Source: Microbulbifer donghaiensis
GTDB taxonomy: Bacteria > Pseudomonadota > Gammaproteobacteria > Pseudomonadales > Cellvibrionaceae
Reading direction: 5' to 3'
Assembly (NCBI RefSeq): GCF_900129095.1
Contig: NZ_FQVA01000001.1
Coordinates: 2,307,615-2,371,614, forward strand
DNA: 64,000 nucleotides
Shown here one piece after another: positions 24,127-31,178 of this stretch. How positions within the stretch are numbered: the first letter of the stretch is position 1; the number at the start of each line of letters is the position of its first letter. The notes beneath the pieces are model-generated. The model was not told where the DNA came from. It saw only the letters and a list, made by a program, of their open reading frames with translations, and searched no databases. The translations under genes were made by a program, and so were the position numbers.

Positions 24127-24380
24127 GCGAGCTGGTAGAAGAACTAAAACAACTGATCATCGACGTGCTGAACCTGGAGGACATTACTCCGGAGGAAATT
24201 CAGGCTGACGAGGCGCTGTTCGGTGAAGGCCTCGGCCTGGATTCCATCGATGCGCTGGAGCTGGGCCTTGCCCTGCAGAGGAAATACAACATCTCCATCG
24301 ACGCCGAGAGCGAGAACACCAAAACCCATTTTGCGAGCGTGAATAACCTCGCCCAGTTCGTGGCTGAAAGCCGCGCTTGA
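24123..24380 (+). CDS. apeE: APE acyl carrier protein 1
   Basis: 85 residues from GTG 24123, overlapping the previous stop. An acyl carrier protein with the phosphopantetheine site GLDSIDALELGLAL (Ser near residue 39). The helix pattern and acidic charge are normal for the family. It should be activated by the adjacent phosphopantetheinyl transferase. APE systems use two carrier proteins, one for loading the aryl starter and one for extension; which is which cannot be read from the sequence. Confidence 0.93.
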   Translation: MSELVEELKQLIIDVLNLEDITPEEIQADEALFGEGLGLDSIDALELGLALQRKYNISIDAESENTKTHFASVNNLAQFVAESRA

Positions 24381-24393
24381 GAGAAGAAGCACG

Positions 24394-24648
24394 ATGTTGA
24401 ATAACAAAGATGAAATTCTGTCGGAACTGACCGGCATCCTGGTCGAAATGTTCGAAGTCGACGCGGCAGATGTCTCTGTAGACGCACACCTGTCCGACGA
24501 TCTCGATATCGACAGTATCGACGCGGTGGATTTGATCGTGCGGCTGAAAGAACTGACCGGCAAAAAGATTGCGCCGGAAGAATTCAAGAGCGTGCGCACC
24601 GTCGGTCACGTGGTCGAGGCGATTCAAAAGGTGATGGCGGAGCAGTGA
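24394..24648 (+). CDS. apeF: APE acyl carrier protein 2
   Basis: 84 residues. Second carrier protein with the site DIDSIDAVDLIVRL (Ser near residue 38). It shares the overall pattern with the carrier protein just upstream but is clearly a different type (conserved DDLDIDSID, closer to fatty-acid synthase ACPs). The ATG is preceded by GAGAGAAGAAG. It overlaps the next gene by 4 bp (GTGA). Confidence 0.93.
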   Translation: MLNNKDEILSELTGILVEMFEVDAADVSVDAHLSDDLDIDSIDAVDLIVRLKELTGKKIAPEEFKSVRTVGHVVEAIQKVMAEQ

Positions 24649-25202
24649 GCAGGCTGGCGCAACTGATGCTGGTTCTGGCCGTCGCTCTGTATCCGCTGGC
24701 GGTCTATTTCGGTATCCAGTATCTGTCGCTGGGCGCATTGCTCGGAGTCCTTGTCGTGGTGGCGGTTTTGCGACTGCTGCTCGGCGGCGGCAAGGTCGGC
24801 GCCAGGCTCGTCGCCGCGGCGCTGGCCATCGTTGTCGCCACTTCCTGGCTGCGCGGTGATGTCGCTGGCCTGCTTTGGTATCCGGTGCTGTGCAATGTCA
24901 TCCTGCTGGCCGTATTCGCCTGGAGCCTGCGCCAGCCGCAGACCGTTATCGAGCGGCTCGCGCGCCTGCGGGAACCGGAACTCCCGCCAGAAGGCGTGGC
25001 GTATACCCGTCGCGTCACCCAGGTGTGGTGTGTTTTTTTTATGGCAAACGGCGCCCTGGCCGCGGTCACGGTGGTGCATGGCGACATGCAGGTGTGGACA
25101 CTGTACAACGGGCTGCTTTCCTATGCCCTGATGGGCATGCTGCTGGCCGGCGAATGGCTGGTGCGGCGCCGTGTCCGCGCGCGGATATCCGCTGGGGCCT
25201 GA
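24645..25202 (+). CDS. APE integral membrane protein (COG4648 type)
   Basis: 185 residues from GTG 24645. About five hydrophobic helices (LMLVLAVALYPLAVYFGI; ALLGVLVVVAVLRLLL; LVAAALAIVVATSW; LLWYPVLCNVILLAVFAW; YNGLLSYALMGMLLAGEWL). This protein occurs in nearly all APE clusters (ApeG position), always near the carrier proteins and the AMP ligase. It has no known catalytic residues and may dock the synthase to the inner membrane, which is inference. Confidence 0.85.
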   Translation: MSRLAQLMLVLAVALYPLAVYFGIQYLSLGALLGVLVVVAVLRLLLGGGKVGARLVAAALAIVVATSWLRGDVAGLLWYPVLCNVILLAVFAWSLRQPQTVIERLARLREPELPPEGVAYTRRVTQVWCVFFMANGALAAVTVVHGDMQVWTLYNGLLSYALMGMLLAGEWLVRRRVRARISAGA

Positions 25203-25208
25203 GACAGT

Positions 25209-26927
25209 ATGTTGTTTGATTCTGTTTTCGGATATCGCAGCGACGGCGATCTTGTCTGTCATACGCGCCGTGGCCCGGTAACTTTTGCCGGGTTCAAGCG
25301 CCATCTCGCCGATGCCTGTGAGAAGCTGCGGCCGCGCCTCGCGCCGGCGCAGGGTGCGCGGGTGGCTCTGTACAGCGAAGACAGCTACGAATTCGCCGTG
25401 CTGATGTTCGCCGCGCTGGCCAGTAACGCCGTCGTGGTGATTCCCGCAAATAACAAGCGCGGGACCGCGCAACAAATCGGCGACGTCGATCTCTGGCTGG
25501 GCCAGTGGAATGTCTGCGGCACACTGTCGCTCGAAGACCTGTGCCGGAAATCGCCCGATGACGATACGACCGGTATGGCGTCGCGGCCACCGCGCGAATT
25601 TTCCGGCGGCATACAACTGTTCACGTCCGGCAGCAGCGGTGAACCCCAGTGCGTGAACAAAACGCTGGCGCAACTACTGACGGAACTGGATGCCCAGCAG
25701 CGACACTGGGGCACGCTGGCCGCAGGCGCGACCACGCTGGCCACGGTGAGCCACCAGCACATTTACGGACTGCTGTTCAAAGTGCTGTGGCCATTGCAAA
25801 GTGGCCGCCCGTTTGTCGCCAAGACCTATGTCGACGTGGCGGCCCTGTTGCGTGATGCCGAACAGATGGCGCCGGCCCTCTGGATAGCGAGCCCGGCGCA
25901 GTTGAGCCGCCGCATGGACAGCTGGCCGTGGCATCTGGGCCGCTCGCTACTGGGAATTTTTTCATCCGGCGGCCCCCTGTCCGCCGAGGATGCGCAGGCG
26001 ATAGAACAGCTTAGCGGCGTTTCGCCCTGCGAGATTTATGGCAGCACGGAAACCGGCGGCATCGCCTGGCGGCGCCAGGTGGACGGTCCACAATGGCGGC
26101 CACTTGCCGGGGTCGAGGTCACTGCCGATGCCGAAGGATTGCTGCGTGTGCAGTCTCCGTGGCTGAACGGGGAATTTGCTGGTCAGGACCGCATCCAGAC
26201 AGGAGCCGATGGAAGCTTTCGCTTGCTCGGTCGCGCAGACAGGATCGTCAAAATTGAGGAAAAGCGGATCTCACTTGCTCAGATCGAAACGTTGCTCTGC
26301 CGTAACAACTGGGTGGTGGAAGTGCGCACGCTTGCCGTGACACGTTCGCGCGAGTGTGTTGCGGCAGTCGTCGTGCTGAGCGCCGAAGGCAGGAGCTGCT
26401 TGTTGCGGGAAGGGCGAGCGACACTGGTGCGGACCCTGCGCGCATTTCTCGCACCGGATCTGGACGGCGTGGCTGTACCGCGCCTGTGGCGTTTTGTCGA
26501 CGCTATCCCAACCAATCAGCAGGGCAAGAGCCCGAGAGAATTGTTGATGCAATTGTTTGATGCCACGCCGGCGGCAATGCTGCCGCGTGTCGTAACCCGG
26601 AGCACCGCCGAGTATGCCGCGCGCGTAACCCTGCAGGTTCCCGCCGAGCTGCCATGCCTGCCCGGACATTTTGAAGGAGCGCCGGTGGTGCCGGGTGTAG
26701 TTCAGATCGACTGGGCCATGCACTACGGTCGCGAGCTACTGGGCCTGGGTGGCCGGTTCTCGTCAATGGAAGTGATCAAGTTCAAGCAGCTGATGGTGCC
26801 AGGAGAGACCGCGGTGCTGGAGCTGGAATTCAACCCGCAGAAAAACAAACTGAAATTCTGTTTTCGTTGTGACGGCGATGACCAGCGCGAATTCAGCAGC
26901 GGACAATTGTGCTTTGACCATGGCTAA
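25209..26927 (+). CDS. apeH: Fused APE AMP-dependent ligase and 3-hydroxyacyl-ACP dehydratase
   Basis: 572 residues in two domains. Residues 1-460 form an ANL acyl/aryl-adenylating enzyme: LFTSGSSGEPQCVNKT (P-loop, about 137-152), EIYGSTETGG (about 276-285), and LLGRADRIVKIEEKRIS with the hinge Asp and Lys. Residues 470-572 form a hotdog dehydratase: PCLPGHFEGAPVVPGVVQID (active-site His near 486). In other APE loci the two activities are separate proteins, ApeH and ApeI. The first domain activates the aryl starter acid and the second removes water during elongation, working with the ApeP-type partner at 36378. The fusion is in frame and contains no stop, so it is not an assembly join within this sequence. 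Confidence 0.88.
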   Translation: MLFDSVFGYRSDGDLVCHTRRGPVTFAGFKRHLADACEKLRPRLAPAQGARVALYSEDSYEFAVLMFAALASNAVVVIPANNKRGTAQQIGDVDLWLGQWNVCGTLSLEDLCRKSPDDDTTGMASRPPREFSGGIQLFTSGSSGEPQCVNKTLAQLLTELDAQQRHWGTLAAGATTLATVSHQHIYGLLFKVLWPLQSGRPFVAKTYVDVAALLRDAEQMAPALWIASPAQLSRRMDSWPWHLGRSLLGIFSSGGPLSAEDAQAIEQLSGVSPCEIYGSTETGGIAWRRQVDGPQWRPLAGVEVTADAEGLLRVQSPWLNGEFAGQDRIQTGADGSFRLLGRADRIVKIEEKRISLAQIETLLCRNNWVVEVRTLAVTRSRECVAAVVVLSAEGRSCLLREGRATLVRTLRAFLAPDLDGVAVPRLWRFVDAIPTNQQGKSPRELLMQLFDATPAAMLPRVVTRSTAEYAARVTLQVPAELPCLPGHFEGAPVVPGVVQIDWAMHYGRELLGLGGRFSSMEVIKFKQLMVPGETAVLELEFNPQKNKLKFCFRCDGDDQREFSSGQLCFDHG

Positions 26928-27660
26928 TCCCTGTTTCGTAATCCCGGTATACAACCACGAAGGTGCTATCGCCGGCACCGTCGCCTCGCTGCGCGACTTC
27001 AATCTACCCTGCGTGCTCGTCGACGACGGCTGTAATACGCGGTGTCGCAATGAACTCGAGCGCCTCGCGAGCGAGCAGAGCGACTGGCTCCACCTGGTGG
27101 TGCGCGAACAAAACGGCGGTAAGGGCGCTGCGGTAAAGACCGGGCTGCGCGCCGCACGGGAACTGGGCTTCAGTCACGGTATCCAGGTAGATGCCGATGG
27201 CCAGCACAACCCGGCGGATATTCCGCAGTTCCTGCAGCACTGCAAGACAAACCCCACCGCGCTGATCTGCGGTTATCCGGTTTACGATGAATCGGTGCCG
27301 ACGGTACGGCTGTTGGGGCGCTACCTGACGCACGTGTGGGTTTGGATCAATACGCTGTCGCTGGAAATCAGGGATTCCATGTGCGGCCTGCGCTGTTATC
27401 CGCTCGGCAGTGCGGTAGCGCTGATCGACGAGGAGTTTACCGGCGATCGTATGGACTTCGATCCGGAAGTGCTGGTGCGCTGGCACTGGCGTGGCGAGCC
27501 GTTGGTACAGGTACCGGTTCAGGTTTGCTATCCGGCCGATGGTGTTTCCCATTTCCGCGGTCTGCAAGACAACCTGCTTATTTCCGCGATGCATACGCGC
27601 CTGTTCTTCGGCATGCTCTCACGCCAGCTGAGGCGCTTGAAACCGGAGGCAGCGTTGTGA
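26920..27660 (+). CDS. APE glycosyltransferase, family 2
   Basis: 246 residues from ATG 26920, overlapping the preceding stop by 8 bp (CCATGGCTAA). GT-A fold: FVIPVYNHEGAIAGTVASL, VLVDDGCN, GGKGAAVKTGLRAA, and the DxD-like metal site VDADGQHNP (about 89-97). The acidic loop GDRMDFDPEVLVRW is near the C-terminus. It resembles dolichol-phosphate-mannose-synthase-like enzymes. In some APE clusters this domain is fused to the acyltransferase that follows here as a separate gene. Its likely job is adding a sugar in the lipid anchor of the polyene; donor unknown. Overlaps the next gene by 4 bp (GTGA). Confidence 0.88.
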   Translation: MANPCFVIPVYNHEGAIAGTVASLRDFNLPCVLVDDGCNTRCRNELERLASEQSDWLHLVVREQNGGKGAAVKTGLRAARELGFSHGIQVDADGQHNPADIPQFLQHCKTNPTALICGYPVYDESVPTVRLLGRYLTHVWVWINTLSLEIRDSMCGLRCYPLGSAVALIDEEFTGDRMDFDPEVLVRWHWRGEPLVQVPVQVCYPADGVSHFRGLQDNLLISAMHTRLFFGMLSRQLRRLKPEAAL

Positions 27661-28580
27661 GTAGCGTGCACTGGTCGCGATACCGGGAGCAGGGGTTTTT
27701 CCTCGGTATCCGTTTCCTGTTCTGGTTGCATCACCGCCTCGGACCCATTGCGTTCAAACTGGCGGTCTATCCGGTGGTGCTTTGTTACTACCTGAAAAAT
27801 CGCAGCGGCCGCAAAGCCATCCGCGAATACCTGCAACTGTTTGCGGCGCGCTATCCGGATGCGCAGATCAAGCCAGACTGGGTTACGGGTTTCCGTATCT
27901 TCCTGAACTTTGCCAACAGCGCGCGGGAAAAACTCGAGGCCTGGTTTGTCGGTATTCCCAAAAGCCAGGTGAACTTTCCGGAGCGGGCATTTCTGCACCA
28001 GCTTGCCGCGAGCGGCCGGGGCGGGGTGCTGATCGGTTCGCACCTCGGCAATCTGGAAGTCTGCCGCGCGCTTGGCAGTCTGACAGACGTGCGTGTGAAT
28101 GTGCTGGTGCACACCAAGCACGCCAAAAAATTCAATCGCATGATGCAGATGCTCAACCCGCGGAGCCAGGTGCGCCTGATCCAGGTAACCGAGGTAACTC
28201 CGACGCTGGCGATGATGCTCGGTGAGGCAGTGGAGCGGGGCGAGCTGGTGGTGATCGTCGGCGACCGGACGCCGGTCAACTCCCACGGCCGTACCTGCGA
28301 AGCGGAATTCCTCGGGCGCCCCGCGCCCTTTCCGCAGGGCCCCTATATTCTCGCGGCACTGCTCAAGTGCCCGGTCTACACCCTGTTCTGCCTGCGCAGC
28401 AGCGACGGCTATGACATTTACATGGAGAAGCTTTGCGACCGTGTGCACATGAAGCGCGGTGATCGCGAGGGCCACATCCGCGAGCTGGTGGCCGACTTCG
28501 CCCGTCGCCTCGAACATTACTGCCGCCTCGCGCCCCTGCAGTGGTACAACTTCTATCCGTTCTGGAACCAACAACAATGA
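27657..28580 (+). CDS. APE lipid-A-type acyltransferase (LpxL/HtrB family)
   Basis: 307 residues from GTG 27657. The family motif is GSHLGNLEVCRAL (the GSHxGN block, about 120-132), followed by VVIVGDRTPV (about 198-207) and the C-terminal PLQWYNFYPFW typical of late acyltransferases. Members add a fatty acyl group from a carrier protein to a lipid at the inner membrane. In APE loci it is expected to transfer the finished polyene, or a fatty acid, onto the lipid anchor. The stop overlaps the ammonia-lyase start by 4 bp. Confidence 0.85.
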   Translation: MSSVHWSRYREQGFFLGIRFLFWLHHRLGPIAFKLAVYPVVLCYYLKNRSGRKAIREYLQLFAARYPDAQIKPDWVTGFRIFLNFANSAREKLEAWFVGIPKSQVNFPERAFLHQLAASGRGGVLIGSHLGNLEVCRALGSLTDVRVNVLVHTKHAKKFNRMMQMLNPRSQVRLIQVTEVTPTLAMMLGEAVERGELVVIVGDRTPVNSHGRTCEAEFLGRPAPFPQGPYILAALLKCPVYTLFCLRSSDGYDIYMEKLCDRVHMKRGDREGHIRELVADFARRLEHYCRLAPLQWYNFYPFWNQQQ

Positions 28581-30148
28581 ATACAGCAGTGTTACAGCGC
28601 ACCCCGGTGGTGTTTGACGGCAGTGAGCTGACGATCGCGCAGATCAATGACATCGCCCGCGGGCGCGCCGATGTGCATCTGTCCGATGACGAGGCCTTTG
28701 TCGCGCGCATTAATCGCGGTGTCGAATTCCTCGACCGGCTGTGGCAGCAGGAAGGCGTTATCTACGGCGTGACCACCGGCTACGGCGACTCCTGCACGGT
28801 CAACATTCCCGGCGACCTGGTCGAAGAGCTCCCCCGACACCTGTACACCTTTCACGGCTGCGGACTGGGCGAGGTTTTCTCCATCGAACAGAGCCGCGCC
28901 ATTGTCGGCGCGCGCCTCACCAGTCTCGCCCGCGGCAGCTCCGGCGTACGCTACGAACTGTTACAGCAGCTGGCGCGCCTGCTGCAGCTGGATGTGATCC
29001 CGGTCATTCCCCAGGAGGGCTCCGTCGGTGCCAGCGGCGACCTGACCCCGCTTTCCTACGTCGCCGCGGTTGTGGCCGGCGAGCGCCGCGTCTGGTACCG
29101 CGGTGAGCAGCGCGATACCGCCGAGGTGTTCGACGAGCTGCGCATCGAACCGCTGCAGCTGCGCCCGAAAGAGGGCCTGGCGATCATGAACGGTACCGCC
29201 GCGATGACGGGGCTTGCCTGCATGGCATTCAGTCGCGCCGAGTACCTGTGCCAGTTGAGCGCGCGTATTACGGCACTGATGAGCGTAGCGCTGCAGGGCA
29301 ACGCATATCACTTCGACAGCGCACTGTTCGCGGTGAAACCCCACCCGGGCCAGAACCAGATCGCGCGCTGGATTCACGATGACCTGAATGTCGGCGAGGC
29401 GCCGCGCCAGAGCGACCGCCTGCAGGATCGCTATTCCCTGCGCTGTGCGCCGCACGTGATCGGTGTCGCACAGGACTCGCTGCCGTGGTTGCGCCAGTTC
29501 ATCGAGAATGAACTGAACAGCGCCAACGACAACCCGATTATCGACGGCGACAACGAGCACGTGCTGCACGGCGGCCACTTTTACGGTGGGCATATCGCCT
29601 TCGCAATGGACAGTCTGAAAAACGCCGTGGCGAATCTCGCCGATCTGCTCGATCGCCAGATCGCCCAGCTGGCCGATGTGAAATTCAACAACGGCCTGCC
29701 GGCGAACCTGACCGGCGCCACCGGCGAGCGCCGGCCGCTGAATCACGGCTTCAAGGCGGTGCAGATAGGGGCCAGCGCCTGGACCGCGGAAGCGCTGAAA
29801 CAGACGATGCCGGCGAGCGTGTTTTCCCGCTCCACCGAATGCCATAACCAGGACAAGGTCAGTATGGGCACCATTGCCGCGCGCGACTGTATGCGCGTGT
29901 TGCAATTGACCGAGCAGGTGGCGGCCGCTGCGCTGATGATGGCCTGGCAGGGTGTGCAGCTGCGCCTGCGCGCCGGCGCGGTACAGGAGGCGAGCCTGTC
30001 GCCCGCCCTCCGCGCGAGCGTCCGACAGGTCGCCGACAGCTTCAACCTGCTGGAGCAGGATCGCGCGCTGGAGGGCGACCTGCGCAACTTCGTCAAGCTG
30101 ATTCAGCAGCGGCACTGGCGTCTGTACGATGAGCGAGACCATGGCTAA
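28577..30148 (+). CDS. Aromatic amino acid ammonia-lyase (HAL/PAL/TAL family)
   Basis: 523 residues from ATG 28577. The MIO cofactor triad Ala-Ser-Gly is in QEGSVGASGDLTPLSYVA (about 146-163), with the catalytic tyrosine loop GVTTGYGDS (about 62-70) and NDNPIIDGD. The substrate-selectivity pair, Ser-His in HAL, Phe-Leu in PAL and His-Leu in TAL, aligns here with Phe-His (LYTFHGCGLGE). The substrate is therefore not obvious, but context argues for tyrosine or phenylalanine, giving coumarate or cinnamate as the aryl starter. The product would be adenylated by the ApeH domain. Its stop overlaps the thioesterase start in CCATGGCTAA. Confidence 0.88.
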   Translation: MNTAVLQRTPVVFDGSELTIAQINDIARGRADVHLSDDEAFVARINRGVEFLDRLWQQEGVIYGVTTGYGDSCTVNIPGDLVEELPRHLYTFHGCGLGEVFSIEQSRAIVGARLTSLARGSSGVRYELLQQLARLLQLDVIPVIPQEGSVGASGDLTPLSYVAAVVAGERRVWYRGEQRDTAEVFDELRIEPLQLRPKEGLAIMNGTAAMTGLACMAFSRAEYLCQLSARITALMSVALQGNAYHFDSALFAVKPHPGQNQIARWIHDDLNVGEAPRQSDRLQDRYSLRCAPHVIGVAQDSLPWLRQFIENELNSANDNPIIDGDNEHVLHGGHFYGGHIAFAMDSLKNAVANLADLLDRQIAQLADVKFNNGLPANLTGATGERRPLNHGFKAVQIGASAWTAEALKQTMPASVFSRSTECHNQDKVSMGTIAARDCMRVLQLTEQVAAAALMMAWQGVQLRLRAGAVQEASLSPALRASVRQVADSFNLLEQDRALEGDLRNFVKLIQQRHWRLYDERDHG

Positions 30149-30569
30149 GAAGAACCTACCGCAAAACTGGGCGGCTGAAATTGAGCTGCAGGTCCCGTTC
30201 CACGATGTGGATATGATGGAAGTGGCCTGGCACGGCCACTACACCAAGTATTTCGAGATTGCCCGCTGTGCACTGCTCGACCAGCTGGATTACAACTATC
30301 CGCAGATGCGCGATTCCGGCTACGCGTGGCCGGTGATCGATCTGCGCATCCGCTATGCCAGGCCACTGCGCTTCCAGCAGTGGGTAGTGGTGCGCGCGGA
30401 AGTGGCCGAGTATGAAAACCGCTTCAAGATCAATTACCAGGTGCGCGATCGCGCGACTGGCACTCGCCTGACCAAGGGATACACCGTGCAGGTGGCCGTG
30501 GATATGCGCAGTGAAGAGATGCTGTTCGCCTCACCGCCGGTATTGCTGCAGAAACTGGGAGTTGCCTGA
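30141..30569 (+). CDS. APE thioesterase, 4-hydroxybenzoyl-CoA thioesterase-like
   Basis: 142 residues from ATG 30141 (8-bp overlap); another in-frame ATG at 30129 would add four residues. Single hotdog domain with the acyl-CoA thioesterase signature VPFHDVDMMEVAWHGHYTKY (Asp near residue 21). In APE clusters such an enzyme (ApeL position) may release the polyene from the carrier protein or hydrolyse stalled intermediates. Overlaps the following start in TGATG. Confidence 0.85.
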   Translation: MAKKNLPQNWAAEIELQVPFHDVDMMEVAWHGHYTKYFEIARCALLDQLDYNYPQMRDSGYAWPVIDLRIRYARPLRFQQWVVVRAEVAEYENRFKINYQVRDRATGTRLTKGYTVQVAVDMRSEEMLFASPPVLLQKLGVA

Positions 30570-31168
30570 TGCGTGCGTTGATGCTGGCATTGAGCCTGAT
30601 TGTGTTTCCGCTGCAGACACTGGCAATCGCACCGGAACAAGTGCGGGCACTGGCGCAGATAGAGGCGCGCCTGCAGACGGCACCGCAGATGCTGGGACGT
30701 TTCGAACAGAAAAAGACCCTGCCGCAATTGCCGCGCCCGCTGTTGTCGAGCGGGGTTGTGGCGCTGTCGCAAAAGCAGGGTGTCAGCTGGCGAATAGAGC
30801 AACCGCTCGCCTCACACCTGCTCCTCAATGAGGAGAGCGCGGGTGACGACGCCCTCGCCAGGCAGATTGCCTATCCCCTGCTGCAGATTTTTCGCGGCAA
30901 CTTCTCTGCGCTGGACGGGCTGTTTTATGTCGTCGGCGAAAATGCCGAAGACAAGTGGCAGGTCACCCTGACGCCGAAAAACGAGGCAATCGCGCGGGTG
31001 ATTGCGTCGATTGAAGTTTCCGGTGACAGGGCTATCGAGCAGATCCGTCTGGCCGAGGCCAATAGTGCTGTTACCGAAATGCAGCTGCTGGAACTGCGCG
31101 CCGTTGACGAAACGGATCCGCAGTTCAAGGCCGAATTCAACGATCTCACCGCGACACCACAAGAATAA
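30569..31168 (+). CDS. APE LolA-like periplasmic carrier
   Basis: 199 residues with a signal peptide (LMLALSLIVFPLQTLAIA). The mature part has the LolA pattern: an early GRFEQKKTLPQLPRPLLSSG strand and then WRIEQP, beta-sheet repeats forming a half barrel. In APE clusters a LolA-like protein (ApeM position) is expected to ferry the lipid-linked polyene across the periplasm to the outer membrane. It lies beside the MMPL transporter and DUF3261 lipoprotein, a complete export set. Confidence 0.85.
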   Translation: MRALMLALSLIVFPLQTLAIAPEQVRALAQIEARLQTAPQMLGRFEQKKTLPQLPRPLLSSGVVALSQKQGVSWRIEQPLASHLLLNEESAGDDALARQIAYPLLQIFRGNFSALDGLFYVVGENAEDKWQVTLTPKNEAIARVIASIEVSGDRAIEQIRLAEANSAVTEMQLLELRAVDETDPQFKAEFNDLTATPQE

Positions 31169-31178
31169 AAATTCCATC

